A model generated the notes under the pieces. The model was not told where the DNA came from. It searched no databases and worked only from the letters and a program-made list of their open reading frames with translations. The translations under genes were made by a program, and so were the position numbers. A stretch of DNA of 64,000 nucleotides from Magnetococcus sp. PR-3 (GTDB taxonomy: Bacteria > Pseudomonadota > Magnetococcia > Magnetococcales > Magnetococcaceae), in NCBI RefSeq assembly GCF_036689865.1, contig NZ_JBAHUQ010000001.1, forward strand, positions 372,001 through 436,000, written 5' to 3'. How positions within the stretch are numbered: the first letter of the stretch is position 1; every line of letters begins with the position of its first letter. Positions 1 through 9,895 of this stretch are shown here, piece after piece.

Positions 1-432
1 TAACAAACGAGGTAGCAGTGTGCGCATGGTGGGGGGAAAGATCGGGATAGCATGAAGCTGATCTAAAGCAACCCACAACACATCAACCTGGTTACGGTCC
101 GGATGCGGCCCATTTTTAGCCTCATAACCTGGGTCCACCTGGCACTCAAACAAAAACTCCACCTGATGCCGTATTGTGGGAGGTTCTGTTTGACGATGTT
201 TAAAAAAATCAGCCACCCACACCAAATCCCCCACCTGCACCTGTGCCCCGATCTCCTCCAGGCACTCCCGTTCCACCCCTTGTAATAAGGATTCCCCCAC
301 CTCAGGCGCCCCCCCTGGCAGGGTATAGCGCTCTGGCTGGTGCCCCCCTAACTTATGCTGAAGCAGTATCTTCCCATCCCGTACAATCAGTGCACGCACG
401 GCATTACGTGTTTGGGGTATCAGGTTGTCCAT
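1..432 (-). CDS. Nudix hydrolase, 3' end cut by window edge
   Basis: The minus strand reads open from an ATG at 432-430 to the window edge, 144 codons with no stop, so the C-terminus is missing. A complete Nudix box (G-x5-E-x7-R-E-x-x-E-E-x-G) lies at about residues 40-62: the glycine of GGAPEVGE, then RECLEEIG. This is the Mg2+-binding catalytic helix that cleaves nucleoside diphosphates linked to another moiety. N-terminal to it is the usual beta strand (NAVRALIVRDGKILLQ), and the length fits the 130-160 residue family. An AGGGA about ten bases before the ATG can serve as ribosome binding site. Family membership is clear. The substrate (oxidised nucleotide, ADP-ribose or other) cannot be read from the sequence. 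No neighbour suggests a pathway. Confidence 0.93.
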   Translation of the reverse strand, partial: MDNLIPQTRNAVRALIVRDGKILLQHKLGGHQPERYTLPGGAPEVGESLLQGVERECLEEIGAQVQVGDLVWVADFFKHRQTEPPTIRHQVEFLFECQVDPGYEAKNGPHPDRNQVDVLWVALDQLHAIPIFPPTMRTLLPRLL

Positions 433-771
433 AGCATTATTCCCTACCACGCCCCTTCAAGCGATCAATGTAAACAGCCCCCCCTACTCCAGCAGATCTG
501 CCATGGATCTACCATACGCCTCAAATATCCTTCAGTACCAGCCACCTCAACACAGAAAGTAAAGAATCTTTGGCTGACAATATAGCTTGATACGAGACAG
601 TTTCGCATTCAATCCATGACACGGCTGTAACAATTACACCTAACAGGGCGGTTAATTTTGCTTTTATATAGATTACTGCTATGCCCTATCATATTCTAGA
701 CACACAATGTTCACATTAATGTATTTTTTTATACGTTCCTTTTTTGCAACCCCCTGACGATGAGGTGCCCA
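433..771. other. intergenic, divergent promoter region
   Basis: AT-rich gap between the divergent Nudix gene and the small + strand gene. It should hold both promoters. I see T-rich tracts and a TTGCTT at 658-663 but no convincing -35/-10 pair. Short open frames here overlap the Nudix gene and have no coding character. Confidence 0.4.
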
Positions 772-1026
772 ATGGGATTAAGCCAAATTATCAACTGGCT
801 GTCGGATTTTATGGATCACGATAAAAAGAAACAAAAACGCCAGCGCGATGAGTTGAAAACGGTTTTAAAGACTCTAAAAAAGAAAGAGAACAAACTCAAA
901 TCAGCCCTTTCTGATGCAGATAACAGTAAGAAAAAAAGGGCGATCCAAAAAAAGCTGGATGTTATTCACACCCAACGGGCTAAAGGTGTGAAGCTGTGCC
1001 GTCGCATGAAGGTTAAATGTAAATAG
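772..1026 (+). CDS. small Lys-rich coiled-coil protein, unknown function
   Basis: An 84-residue protein I do not recognise. The ATG at 772 is preferred over the in-frame ATG twelve bases upstream because GAGG at 762-765 sits six bases before it; the upstream ATG has no ribosome binding site. The N-terminus (MGLSQIINWLSDFM) is a short amphipathic or hydrophobic segment. The rest is highly charged and Lys-rich with heptad-like spacing (about residues 20-65), suggesting a helical coiled coil. The C-terminal KLCRRMKVKCK is strongly basic with two cysteines. It ends about 70 bases before the Na/Pi cotransporter, with no terminator between them, so the two are probably co-transcribed. A link to phosphate transport is inference from position only. 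Confidence 0.6.
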   Translation: MGLSQIINWLSDFMDHDKKKQKRQRDELKTVLKTLKKKENKLKSALSDADNSKKKRAIQKKLDVIHTQRAKGVKLCRRMKVKCK

Positions 1027-1095
1027 GCACAGACGAACACATGTGATACCACGCAAGGGAAGAGAGTCCCCCGATCCAGCGAGGAAGTGAACACT

Positions 1096-2988
1096 ATGTA
1101 TTTCAATCCAACGCTTTCCAAGAAGCTTCAATGGCGCATTCCAATGGCCATTGCGGTTGTGACCTGTGCCATGCTCTTTGCCCAGCAAGCTTGGGCTGGG
1201 GCAACATTAAGCAATGATGACATGCCCTGGGGCAGTATGGCCATGGGTCTGCTGGGTGGTTTGGCGCTGTTCCTCTTTGGTATGGAGATGATGGCGGATG
1301 CCTTAAAAGCTGCTGCAGGGGATCGCATGCGGGCTATCTTGGCTAAGCTAACGACCAACCGCATTTCAGGCGCCATGACCGGTGCTTTTGTGACCGCTGT
1401 TATTCAATCTTCATCCGTCACAACCGTATTGGTGGTGGGGTTCATCAGTGCAGGGTTGATGTCACTGTCCCAGGCGGTAGGGGTTATTTTTGGTGCCAAT
1501 ATTGGTACCACCATTACCGCTCAGATTGTGGCTTTTAAGGTAACCAAAGCGGCCTCACTGCTGGTGGCCGTGGGCTTTATGTTCAATGCGGCGGGTAAAA
1601 CCGATAAAATCCGCCACTACGGTGCCATGACCATGGGGCTGGGTCTGATTTTCTTGGGCATGACCATGATGTCCACCGCGATGAAGCCCTTACGTGAGTT
1701 CCAGCCTTTCCTTGATCTTATGATCTCTATGGAAAATCCGCTTTTGGGTATTTTGGTTGCGGCACTCTTTACCGGCTTGGTGCAATCTTCGTCGGCAACC
1801 ACCGGTATTGTTATTGTCATGGCCAGCCAAGGTTTTATTACCTTGGAAGCGGGTATCGCCTTGGCCTTCGGAGCCAACGTCGGTACCTGTGTAACAGCCA
1901 TGCTAGCCTCTATCGGTAAACCGAGGGAGGCCATACGTGCGGCCATGGCCCATGTGTTGTTCAATATCGCAGGTGTGTTGATCTGGCTTGGCTTTATTGA
2001 GCACCTGGCCTCGTTGGTCACGTCCATGTCCCCCCAATCACCTGAACTGGACGGCATGGCACGTCTGGCTGCGGAAAGTCCCCGTCAGATCGCCAACGCA
2101 CACACCCTGTTCAACATCGTCAACACCCTCATATTCCTACCCTTTACGGTACCTTTTGCATGGATCATCCAGAAATTGGTTCCGGACAAGCGTGTGGCGA
2201 CGACTGAAAAATCAGACCAAGCCGTCACTGTTAAACCTCTCTATTTGGATAATGTATTGCTTCACACCCCTGTCTTGGCGCTGGATGCTACCCGGCGTGA
2301 GATCAAGGGTATGGGTATGCGTTATGGTTTGATCCTTAACGATGCATTACCGATCGTACTCCATGGTGATGCCGAGGCTTTGGAAGCGTACAAAAAGCGG
2401 GATGAAGAGATTGATGCACTGTACGAGCACTTCATCAACTACCTCGGCAAGATCAGTCAGGGTCAGCTTACCGTCACACAGACTCAAGAGATGATCAACT
2501 TGGTCAACGCAGTAGATAACCTTGAGAATATTGGGGATATCATTGAGACCAATCTGGTACATATCGGCAAGCAGCGTCTTCGCTATGGTATGCAGATAAC
2601 CCCAGAAACAGAGACTTTCTTGCGTGAAGTACACCATTTGGTCATGGAAAGCTTGGAAGATGCGGTAAGAGCCATTACCGAACGGGACCTACAAGCGGCC
2701 AACCGGGTATATGAGATCAATGACCAGCTGGATGAGATCATCACCCAATCCTCCATCAACCATCTACGCACGGTATCCATTCACACCCCGAACAATGTTG
2801 AGCACTACTCTATTGTTCGTGACTTCCTGGATAAAATGCGACGCATCTACTCCTTCACCAAAGCGCTCGCACGCTTAGCTGAAGATGCGGTTGAAGTGAT
2901 GGATCAGGACCTGGAGGTTGAAACCTTCATCGCCTCAGCCAAACAGGATGCAGAGAGCGTAGATCAAGCAATAGAAGAGTCGAAATAA
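1096..2988 (+). CDS. Na+/phosphate cotransporter family protein with PhoU-like tail
   Basis: A 630-residue inner-membrane protein of the Na/Pi cotransporter (NptA/YjbB) family, predicted to move inorganic phosphate with sodium. It carries the two inverted Na_Pi_cotrans repeats. Each has the hallmark QSSS motif (residues 104-107, QSSSVTT; 230-233, QSSSATT) followed by a GANIGTT/GANVGTC motif. About eight hydrophobic segments fill residues 45-360. The C-terminal third (about 385-610) is soluble and helical like PhoU, as in bacterial members. A hydrophobic stretch ending AWAGA near residue 35 looks like a cleavable signal peptide before the first transporter segment. The ATG at 1096 was chosen over a GTG at 1087 because GAGGA (1081-1085) is correctly spaced for the ATG and abuts the GTG. 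Transport direction (uptake or efflux) is unknown. Confidence 0.92.
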   Translation: MYFNPTLSKKLQWRIPMAIAVVTCAMLFAQQAWAGATLSNDDMPWGSMAMGLLGGLALFLFGMEMMADALKAAAGDRMRAILAKLTTNRISGAMTGAFVTAVIQSSSVTTVLVVGFISAGLMSLSQAVGVIFGANIGTTITAQIVAFKVTKAASLLVAVGFMFNAAGKTDKIRHYGAMTMGLGLIFLGMTMMSTAMKPLREFQPFLDLMISMENPLLGILVAALFTGLVQSSSATTGIVIVMASQGFITLEAGIALAFGANVGTCVTAMLASIGKPREAIRAAMAHVLFNIAGVLIWLGFIEHLASLVTSMSPQSPELDGMARLAAESPRQIANAHTLFNIVNTLIFLPFTVPFAWIIQKLVPDKRVATTEKSDQAVTVKPLYLDNVLLHTPVLALDATRREIKGMGMRYGLILNDALPIVLHGDAEALEAYKKRDEEIDALYEHFINYLGKISQGQLTVTQTQEMINLVNAVDNLENIGDIIETNLVHIGKQRLRYGMQITPETETFLREVHHLVMESLEDAVRAITERDLQAANRVYEINDQLDEIITQSSINHLRTVSIHTPNNVEHYSIVRDFLDKMRRIYSFTKALARLAEDAVEVMDQDLEVETFIASAKQDAESVDQAIEESK

Positions 2989-3005
2989 AGTAGGAGAAAA
3001 TCAAC

Positions 3006-3034
3006 AAAGCGCCCCGTTTGGGGCGCTTTTTTTT
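3006..3034 (+). terminator. Rho-independent terminator after Na/Pi gene
   Basis: A perfect ten-pair stem, AAAGCGCCCC / GGGGCGCTTT, with loop GTTT is followed by an eight-T run, 18 bases after the cotransporter stop. The T run overlaps the stop codon of the convergent flavoprotein gene. On the minus strand the stem is followed only by TTTGTTGATTTT, so termination in that direction would be weaker. Confidence 0.95.
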
Positions 3035-4211
3035 AGATCCAACGCCCCGCGGCCACACCCGATGACCAAGCCCACTGAAAATTAAACCCACCAAGCTGAC
3101 CCGTTACATCCACCACCTCCCCCACAAACGCCAGACCAGGCATGGTTTTCACCTGCATGGTTTTGGAAGAGAGTACCGAGGTATCGACCCCACCAGCTGT
3201 AACCTCAGCGGTACGGTACCCTTCAAGCCCCGAGGGGGTAACCTGCCAGTGATTGAGCTGTAGTGCGAGCTGCTTTAAGCGTTGATCAGGCAACTCCGCC
3301 AAAGGTAGGGTTAAGTGACCAGCTAAATCCTGAGCCAAACGTTTGGGTAGGTGTCGCGCTAATAAACTGGACAGTTGAATTTTGGGTTCACTTTGTTTGG
3401 TGGCCAACAACCATTTCCAGGCATCCTCACCCGGTAAAAGATCTATCTCAATGGCTTGCCCTGGCTGCCAATAGCTGGAGGCCTGTAGTGCCACAGGACC
3501 ACTTAACCCCCTGTGGGTAAAGAGGAGCTGATGGGTAAAGGCAACCTTACCCACAGTCAGGGTTGCCGGGGTGGATAGACCACTAAGCTTGGCAAACCGT
3601 TTTTGCATTTTACCGGTGAAGAGAAAAGGACAGAGCGCCGGACGCGGTGTAACGACGGGCAGGTCAAACCCTTGGGCGATCCTTAACCCAATATCCGTGG
3701 CCCCCATTTTAGGGATCGACAGACCACCACTGGCGATCACCAGCCGGTGGGTCACAAAACGCCCCTGTTTACTCTCCACACCATAGCCGTGGCCTTGTTG
3801 ATAAGCCCGCCGTACGGTATGCCCCAGCTTAATAACAACCCCTGCCTGTTGCGCCTCCGCCAGCAGCATAGAGACAATCTCTTTGGCCGATCCCTGGCAG
3901 AAGAGTTGACCAAGCTCTTTCTCTTCATAAGCAATACGGTGCGCCCCTAGCCGTTCCATAAAGTCATATGGCGTATAGCCATTGAGTGCTGAGAGGCAGA
4001 ACTTGGGGTTATTTGAAAGATAGTTATCGGCCGAGGCATAAAGGTTGGTGAAGTTACAACGCCCACCACCAGAGATGCGAATTTTCTCCCCCGGATGTTT
4101 GGCATGATCCAGAATCACCACATTTAAACCACGGCGTGCCGCTTCTATCCCACAGGTTAAGCCCGCGGCACCGGCTCCAATAACAATAAGATCATAATGA
4201 GGTGTGGTCAT
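3033..4211 (-). CDS. HI0933/YhiN-family NAD(P)/FAD-dependent oxidoreductase
   Basis: A 392-residue flavoprotein of the HI0933-like family (E. coli YhiN, also called BaiN). The N-terminal dinucleotide-binding fold has GAGAAG at residues 12-17, with the ribose-binding acidic residue at D35. The family signature SGGGRCNFTN is at 47-56. The C-terminal conserved block has TAGGV, then GEVVDVTGQLGGFN and a final SGVAAG. These match full-length members (about 390-410 residues). It should bind FAD and sit in the cytosol. The physiological reaction is poorly established for the family, and names such as aminoacetone oxidase should be used with caution. It converges on the Na/Pi gene and ends inside that gene's terminator. 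The ribosome binding site before the ATG is weak. Confidence 0.93.
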   Translation of the reverse strand: MTTPHYDLIVIGAGAAGLTCGIEAARRGLNVVILDHAKHPGEKIRISGGGRCNFTNLYASADNYLSNNPKFCLSALNGYTPYDFMERLGAHRIAYEEKELGQLFCQGSAKEIVSMLLAEAQQAGVVIKLGHTVRRAYQQGHGYGVESKQGRFVTHRLVIASGGLSIPKMGATDIGLRIAQGFDLPVVTPRPALCPFLFTGKMQKRFAKLSGLSTPATLTVGKVAFTHQLLFTHRGLSGPVALQASSYWQPGQAIEIDLLPGEDAWKWLLATKQSEPKIQLSSLLARHLPKRLAQDLAGHLTLPLAELPDQRLKQLALQLNHWQVTPSGLEGYRTAEVTAGGVDTSVLSSKTMQVKTMPGLAFVGEVVDVTGQLGGFNFQWAWSSGVAAGRWI

Positions 4212-4910
4212 ACCAAACTCTGTTTCATAAAGAATAAGACTTTCACACGATAGAATGCACCGAGCAGGTTACCGTAAGAGATAAGCCCGCATATCCTGAT
4301 CCATTTTTTAGATAAAAGAGACCAAGAGGTGGTGATTGCCCCGTTAACCATAGTGGCGGGAGGGGCATGGACGACCGATACAAGTGATCCTGGCGACCCA
4401 ACCCTAGCACATGCAACCCCTGTTTAATCTCTTAGTGCAACACCCTACACCAGCATGGGGCATCGCAAAAAAACAGAGTCACCACCCCCCTACCCCAAGA
4501 GACTTTTATAAAGAGAAACGGCCGGAGACTAGGCTACGCCCTTGCACTGGGTCCATGGCGAGAGGGGGGTCATCGTCACATCAAACCCCATTACACTTGA
4601 TTGATCCTTAATCATGAACACCATCTTGGGCTGTCCACTTATCCGGCAGATCACGCACCTATCATCACCTTTTAAGCATTGATCAGGGCCTGATCAAACC
4701 GCCTAAGGTAACGGCGGCTGCCGACTCAGCGCCTGGACCACAACAAGCGCGGGAGTCTCCGCCCCTAGCAAGACCAGCCACCTTAAGGTCACGGCCCCCC
4801 TGTAAGAACAGCGCATATGAACAGGAATAATGACAGTCTGATTGTCATCATCGATAGAGAAACCGATTCAGCCCCTTCAACAGACAGGCACGCACAAGCA
4901 GAATGCCGCT
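4212..4910. other. 700-base intergenic region, no gene seen
   Basis: Both flanking genes are on the minus strand. Frames on either strand are short, lack ribosome binding sites and show no recognisable protein. A small inverted repeat, TGACA-7-TGTCA at 4830-4846, lies downstream of the kinase but has no T run, so I do not call it a terminator. The upstream part must contain the promoter of the flavoprotein gene, but no clear boxes are visible. Confidence 0.5.
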
Positions 4911-7697
4911 TTATGCATACCCATATTTTTCTACAACTTCCAACAGTTGCAACCGTGATACCGGCTTGGTTAGGTGCAGGTCACACCCGGCCGCTTTAAC
5001 CCTGGCCTCCTCCTCTACCATGGCATGGGCCGTTAGGGCAATAATGGGGGTTGGGTGGCGGTTTTCCTGCTGCTCAAGCTGTCGAATGGTTTGGGTGGCG
5101 GCATAGCCATCCAAAATCGGCATTTGGATATCCATAAGAATGACATCAAACGCAATGCTTGCTTGTACAAACAGATCGACCGCTTCCTGACCATTGTTCG
5201 CAGTTGTGATCAAATGGGGGGTCTTTTTCAAAAAGGCTTTAATAAGAAGACGGTTATCAGGACTATCGTCCACGACCAGCAGACGGAGTGCCATGGGTTC
5301 CTCATTGTGTTTACTGCCCTCATGCAAACGGATCAGGCGGTGTATTTCATCGGGCAGGGCATCCAGATAGAAGGTCTCAGGCAAAAAATGCGCCTTTTTC
5401 TGCTCAAGCGCATGACGTAAAAGGGAATCTTCACAATGCCCATAAATCATAACGGGTATATGCGTCATCGCCATCGGTGCCCTGATTTTTTCAACCAACG
5501 CGACAAGGTTCCCCTGATCTTCATCATGATGATGAATAATTAAAATATCTGGTACGGTTTGCTGGCCAATACGCTCCAGACACTGCACAACCGTGAGATC
5601 TTCGTGGCAGCTATGAACATTGGCCCCATACTCAATTAATGTCTCTTCCACATAGAGACTTCGAATGGCATGGGTATGCCAGACAAGCACCGTTATGCCA
5701 TCCAACGACCGGCCTGCCTGCACCTGATCTTGTTGGGGCGGATCGACCTGTTGCAAAGGTAGATGCATGGTAAAGGTACTGCCCTGCCCTGGCGCACTGG
5801 TCAAACTAATACGCCCCCCCATTAAAGCTACCAGCTTTTGACAAATGGCAAGCCCCAGCCCCGTTCCCCCATGTTGACGTTGGTTGGAGGAGTCAACCTG
5901 CTGAAATGCACTAAAAATACGCTCATGCTCTTGTTTGGGAATACCTATACCACTATCCACAACCCGAATATGCACCTCAAACAGGCCATCGGCTCCTGCA
6001 TCACAACCGACAATGGTTGCCACGGTACCGCTCTGGGTAAATTTGACCGCATTGCCCAAGAAGTTGATCAATACCTGACGAATGCGCGCTTGGTCCCCTA
6101 AGAACCACTTAGGAACCAAATCATCAATCCAAGTGAGTTGGATCAACCCTTTTTCCTGAACCCTGAACAAGACGACCTTATTGGCATCATTAATCAGTTT
6201 CAACAAGTTAAAGGGGGTGTGCTGTACCTCCATCTGCCCCGCTTCTACCTTGGAGATATCCAGAATATCATTAATCAATTGTAAAAGATTTTGCCCAGAG
6301 GTCCGACAGATCCCAATATAATTACGTTGGGTCTGGTTAAGCTCCGTCTCACTGAGCAGTTCAGTCATCCCCAAAATAGCATTCATGGGGGTGCGGATTT
6401 CATGACTCATGGTGGCCAAAAACTCATCTTTGGCGCGGCTGGCCTGCTCGGCTTGATCTTTGGCCACCCGCAGCTCACTCTCCACCGATTTTGCTTGGGT
6501 GATATCAAACATAAAACCAACCAAAGCAACAGGCTGCCCATCCTCTTTAAGCACACTCACCACATCTCGAATCCAGATCACAGCACCATCCATCGCCACC
6601 GCACGGTACTCAAAAGCGTGATCCAACCCTTTTTCTGTTTCGCAGAGACAAAACTGTGCGGCCTGCTCTTGATCTTCTGGATGAATACGGGATTTCCAAC
6701 TCTCCATATCAACCCAGCTCTCTGCAGGGTAGCCCAAGACAACTTCAACCTGAGCGCCCATATAGGTAAATTGACCAGAGGCCAGATCCATACGCCAGGG
6801 AATGGTATTGGTAAACTCGACCAAAGTCCGATATTTGGTCTCGTTCATACGCAACTGCTCATTAGCCTGGGCTAACTCATGGGTGCGAATTTCAACCTGA
6901 TGCTCTAGGTGCCCTGCCCACTGGGCTTGTTTATGGTGAAAAGTCTGAAGATCAGCCGCCATAACCTCCAAGCTATAGGCCAACTGCCCCAGCTCATCAT
7001 CACGCTTTAAAGGAATGGCCTGTGGTTCATGCCGACTGGAAATGCGTCTGGCTGCAGCTTGTAATAAATTAATGGGACGTAAAATAAAGTGACGCGAGAA
7101 CAGATAGATGGCAAAAAAGGTGATCAGCGCACAACCGATGGTCATGGCTAAGGTAACTTCACGCAGCTGTGTCAAACCCTGTTCCATGGCTCGATCTGGC
7201 ATATAGAGCCCAACCGTCCACCCCCAAATTTGGTAGGGTTTGACCACCACCAACAAGCCGACCTCTCCCTTTACCGCAGAGAAGTGATGAACACGATCCA
7301 TCCCCTGGCCTGATATGGCTTGCACCACCAAGGTTTGTCGTACCTTTGGGGTTAAAACCGCTTCGGCCAAGGGATCTAATAAAATCACCCGCCCCTGACT
7401 GCCCAGCACAAACAGCCCCCCTTCAAGATAGCGATTTTTAGCTTTTGCCTCTTTTAGGGCATCCTCTTGATAGCGCTCTACAAAAGAAGGTTGGTTAACC
7501 AGCTCATGCCGGATTAACAGATCTTGTCGATGCTTCACCTCACTCTCTAAATAAGCATCTAAATTGGCTTTTAAATAGAGTTCAGCTGTTTGGTGAATAC
7601 TCTGTTTGGTGGTTAGATAACTCCAACTACCCAGCACAACAAGAAATAGAATAAGAAGAGGAAGAATGATTAGGTTGAGCTTGCTACCCAGGGTCAT
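4911..7697 (-). CDS. hybrid sensor histidine kinase with pseudo-receiver and receiver
   Basis: A 928-residue membrane sensor kinase. Domains: TM1 (about 7-27); periplasmic Cache-like sensor (30-180); TM2 (183-205); HAMP (206-260); short coiled coil; PAS/PAC (285-405, ending VGFMFDIT); HisKA with phospho-acceptor H432 in [10 protein letters not shown]; HATPase_c with N-box NFLGNAVKF (545-553), DSGIGIP (581-587) and [10 protein letters not shown] (610-619); a degenerate receiver (about 666-795); and a canonical C-terminal receiver (802-926) with D810/D811, phospho-acceptor D856, T889 and K911. This is the layout of a hybrid phosphorelay kinase. Its ATG overlaps the stop of the upstream substrate-binding protein by four bases (ATGA), so translation is coupled and the binding protein probably delivers the signal. 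The divergent REC-HATPase regulator may receive the phosphate; that is inference. Confidence 0.95.
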   Translation of the reverse strand: MTLGSKLNLIILPLLILFLVVLGSWSYLTTKQSIHQTAELYLKANLDAYLESEVKHRQDLLIRHELVNQPSFVERYQEDALKEAKAKNRYLEGGLFVLGSQGRVILLDPLAEAVLTPKVRQTLVVQAISGQGMDRVHHFSAVKGEVGLLVVVKPYQIWGWTVGLYMPDRAMEQGLTQLREVTLAMTIGCALITFFAIYLFSRHFILRPINLLQAAARRISSRHEPQAIPLKRDDELGQLAYSLEVMAADLQTFHHKQAQWAGHLEHQVEIRTHELAQANEQLRMNETKYRTLVEFTNTIPWRMDLASGQFTYMGAQVEVVLGYPAESWVDMESWKSRIHPEDQEQAAQFCLCETEKGLDHAFEYRAVAMDGAVIWIRDVVSVLKEDGQPVALVGFMFDITQAKSVESELRVAKDQAEQASRAKDEFLATMSHEIRTPMNAILGMTELLSETELNQTQRNYIGICRTSGQNLLQLINDILDISKVEAGQMEVQHTPFNLLKLINDANKVVLFRVQEKGLIQLTWIDDLVPKWFLGDQARIRQVLINFLGNAVKFTQSGTVATIVGCDAGADGLFEVHIRVVDSGIGIPKQEHERIFSAFQQVDSSNQRQHGGTGLGLAICQKLVALMGGRISLTSAPGQGSTFTMHLPLQQVDPPQQDQVQAGRSLDGITVLVWHTHAIRSLYVEETLIEYGANVHSCHEDLTVVQCLERIGQQTVPDILIIHHHDEDQGNLVALVEKIRAPMAMTHIPVMIYGHCEDSLLRHALEQKKAHFLPETFYLDALPDEIHRLIRLHEGSKHNEEPMALRLLVVDDSPDNRLLIKAFLKKTPHLITTANNGQEAVDLFVQASIAFDVILMDIQMPILDGYAATQTIRQLEQQENRHPTPIIALTAHAMVEEEARVKAAGCDLHLTKPVSRLQLLEVVEKYGYA

Positions 7698-8755
7698 GGC
7701 TTGAGCGTCCTGTAAACATGCTCTCCAGCCAGATCCAATAACTCGGCAGGAATGGTTGTTTTCATCTGTAAAGTGGTGGTGATGTTAACACCCAGATCAA
7801 AACGACTGGCGGCAACCACAGGCAACGTACCAGCCGGTTGCCCTCTTAAAATAGCATCCGCTTTGACCGCGGCATCCATGCCCGTTGCCTGACTGTTGGG
7901 GTTAATCTGAAACAGGGCACCTCTTTTGACAGCCTCCATGGTTGTGCCATAGAGGATCGGCCGAATAGAGCGGGTCTGTAGCAGCTGGGTAAAATCCTGC
8001 AGTTGTCCAAGGGGGCCCAAGGGCTGCCACCAAAAGTCCACTTGTGCTTCTAACTGTTTAACCGCTGTTTTGGCATCTTCCATCAAGCGTGACAACTGAG
8101 CTGGTATGGGGCGGTAGTCTATTTTTTTAGGTACCAGCTTTACGCCAGGATACGACTGCGCTGCTTTTTGCAAGGCACGCAGATCCCCCAACGAGGAGGG
8201 ATAATCGGTATAGATATAGCCCAGACGCAACGGTTTTTTAGCAGGCCACTGTAAGAGGCGTATCGCTGTTGATAACTTTAAAGAACGGGAAAGAGAGTTG
8301 ATAACCCCTGAAATATAACTCCCAGAAGGCTGCCCGGCATGTTGGATGAGTCCGGCACCAACGGGGTCAGAAACGGTGAAAAAAAGCTGTGGCACATCAT
8401 ATTCTTCCAGCACCTTAAAGGCGACGACAGACGCCATACTTCCACTGGTCGCAACCAGATCGACAGAACGACTGTTCAGAATTTCTTTCAACTGTGTCAA
8501 AGTCGTTTGAGCATCACCAAGAGGACGCAAGATGATGAGATCTAGGTTTTTTCCTGGAATCCAACCCTGTTTTTTAAGATGAATAATAAAGTGCTGGCTA
8601 TGACTCAAAACACTGACAACAGGCATGGATTGAATAAGAACCAGCCTTTTTTTGGGTGCTGCTTGCCCTTGCCCACCCCACCCCATAAACAGAAGTGCGA
8701 AGAGCAGGATCATCCCCTCTCTATAGCGATTCAAAACATCCCCCTTACCCCCCAT
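7694..8755 (-). CDS. ABC-type substrate-binding protein (ABC_sub_bind family)
   Basis: A periplasmic binding protein of the ABC_sub_bind type, about 353 residues from the ATG at 8755. A signal peptide is clear: the hydrophobic run [14 protein letters not shown], then GQAA as likely cleavage site, followed by the first beta strand [12 protein letters not shown]. Typical blocks follow: [15 protein letters not shown], a SDPVGAGLI stretch, and the late [17 protein letters not shown]. The start is uncertain. The frame opens further up at 8833 with no ribosome binding site; the ATG at 8755 has AGGG close before it; a TTG at 8734 has a good AAGGGGG six bases before it and would give a more compact signal peptide. 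No ABC permease or ATPase is next to it. The four-base overlap with the kinase indicates it serves as a ligand receptor for signalling rather than transport. The ligand is unknown. Confidence 0.88.
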   Translation of the reverse strand: MGGKGDVLNRYREGMILLFALLFMGWGGQGQAAPKKRLVLIQSMPVVSVLSHSQHFIIHLKKQGWIPGKNLDLIILRPLGDAQTTLTQLKEILNSRSVDLVATSGSMASVVAFKVLEEYDVPQLFFTVSDPVGAGLIQHAGQPSGSYISGVINSLSRSLKLSTAIRLLQWPAKKPLRLGYIYTDYPSSLGDLRALQKAAQSYPGVKLVPKKIDYRPIPAQLSRLMEDAKTAVKQLEAQVDFWWQPLGPLGQLQDFTQLLQTRSIRPILYGTTMEAVKRGALFQINPNSQATGMDAAVKADAILRGQPAGTLPVVAASRFDLGVNITTTLQMKTTIPAELLDLAGEHVYRTLKP

Positions 8756-8989
8756 CACCCTACAACCCCACTGCAATAGTGCCAAAATCTCTGTCACATA
8801 GCTATGACCAAAGCTAGGCCAAAGAAGGTCCATTAGAATTTAGTTTGTTTATACTGCCACCAAAACAGATTATTATTGAAAACTAAATAAGTGCGCTTTT
8901 TCGGTTATTTGCCTTATGATTAGCTATCACACCAGGACGCAATGCTTACACATGTCCTGCCAATCCCATGAATGAAGCGGGAGCCCTCC

Positions 8990-9895
8990 ATGGATCAAAC
9001 CGGTCAAGAGATTCTTTTGGTGGAGGATGAGGCAATCAATCGATTGCTTCTGTCTGAGATTTTAACCGCACGCGGCTACCGCATAACAGAAGCACCCGAT
9101 GGCGCTGCTGCACAAGCCTTACTTCAACAGAGTAACAGCAGCCGGTTTGCCACCATTTTATTGGATCGTATGATGCCAAATATGGATGGCATGACCCTTT
9201 TAAAGTGGATTAAGGCCCAACCAAGTTTGAAAGATATTCCCGTCATCTTTCAAACCTCAATGTCTGAACCTGATGAAATTCAAGAAGGTATCTCTGCTGG
9301 CGCACTCTACTATTTAACCAAACCTTTTCCCCATGAAAAGGTTGTAGCGACCATGGTAAATGCGGCTGTAAAGGCCCGTTATCATCACCGAACCATCCAT
9401 CGTAAGCTGGAAAAATTTATTGCGGGTATCCAGTTAACTCAGCAGTGGCAGGTACGTTTTAGAACCTTGGCAGAAGCGGAACATGTGGCTCTACTGTTTT
9501 CCCAAGCCTGCCCCAACCCCACAGATGATACCGTGCCGATTTTGGAGCTGCTAATCAATGCCGTTGAACATGGCAACTTAGGCATTACCTTTACAGAAAA
9601 AAGCCAGCTCTTAAGCGACAACCGATATGATCAAGAGATCACCCGCCGACAAGCAGACTCCTCCCTTGCTCAAAGATATGTAGACGCCACCCTTGAACGG
9701 ACACCCACACACATAAACATGCGCATTAAAGATCAAGGGGATGGTTTTGATTGGGAACCCTTTTTCACCTTCAACCCTAAACATGCTTTTTTGCCCAATG
9801 GCCGGGGTATTATCATGGCATCTTCACAACATCGGGTTCAATATTTTGGCTGTGGTAATGAGGTTCAGTTAACGATTCAACACAGCCCCTCATAA
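8990..9895 (+). CDS. response regulator with C-terminal anti-sigma-type HATPase
   Basis: A 301-residue protein. The N-terminal receiver has acidic pair E12/D13, phospho-acceptor D59 (LLDRMMPNMDG) and K111 (LTKPFP). The C-terminal part is not DNA-binding but a GHKL ATPase of the RsbW/anti-sigma (HATPase_c_2) type: N-box ELLINAVEHGN (about residues 186-196), DQGDGFDW (248-255) and NGRGIIMASS (270-279). Such proteins usually act by a phosphorylation-controlled switch on an anti-sigma or partner protein. The ATG at 8990 has GGGAG six bases before it; the in-frame ATG at 8972 has none. It diverges from the binding-protein/kinase pair and is the natural candidate for its cognate output, but no sigma factor or antagonist is nearby, so the target is unknown. 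Confidence 0.92.
   Translation: MDQTGQEILLVEDEAINRLLLSEILTARGYRITEAPDGAAAQALLQQSNSSRFATILLDRMMPNMDGMTLLKWIKAQPSLKDIPVIFQTSMSEPDEIQEGISAGALYYLTKPFPHEKVVATMVNAAVKARYHHRTIHRKLEKFIAGIQLTQQWQVRFRTLAEAEHVALLFSQACPNPTDDTVPILELLINAVEHGNLGITFTEKSQLLSDNRYDQEITRRQADSSLAQRYVDATLERTPTHINMRIKDQGDGFDWEPFFTFNPKHAFLPNGRGIIMASSQHRVQYFGCGNEVQLTIQHSPS

Noticed and set aside
103-585. Three short + strand frames at the left edge
   Set aside because: They overlap the Nudix gene, whose complete Nudix box leaves no doubt about the coding strand.
1087-1095. GTG at 1087 as start of the Na/Pi cotransporter
   Set aside because: The GAGGA ribosome binding site directly abuts it; the ATG at 1096 has correct spacing.
4830-4846. 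Terminator for the hybrid kinase at a TGACA/TGTCA hairpin
   Set aside because: A stem of only five pairs with no T run on the minus strand.
8876-8920. Sigma70 promoter TTGAAA ... TATGAT before the response regulator
   Set aside because: The spacer is 33 bases, about twice the working length.
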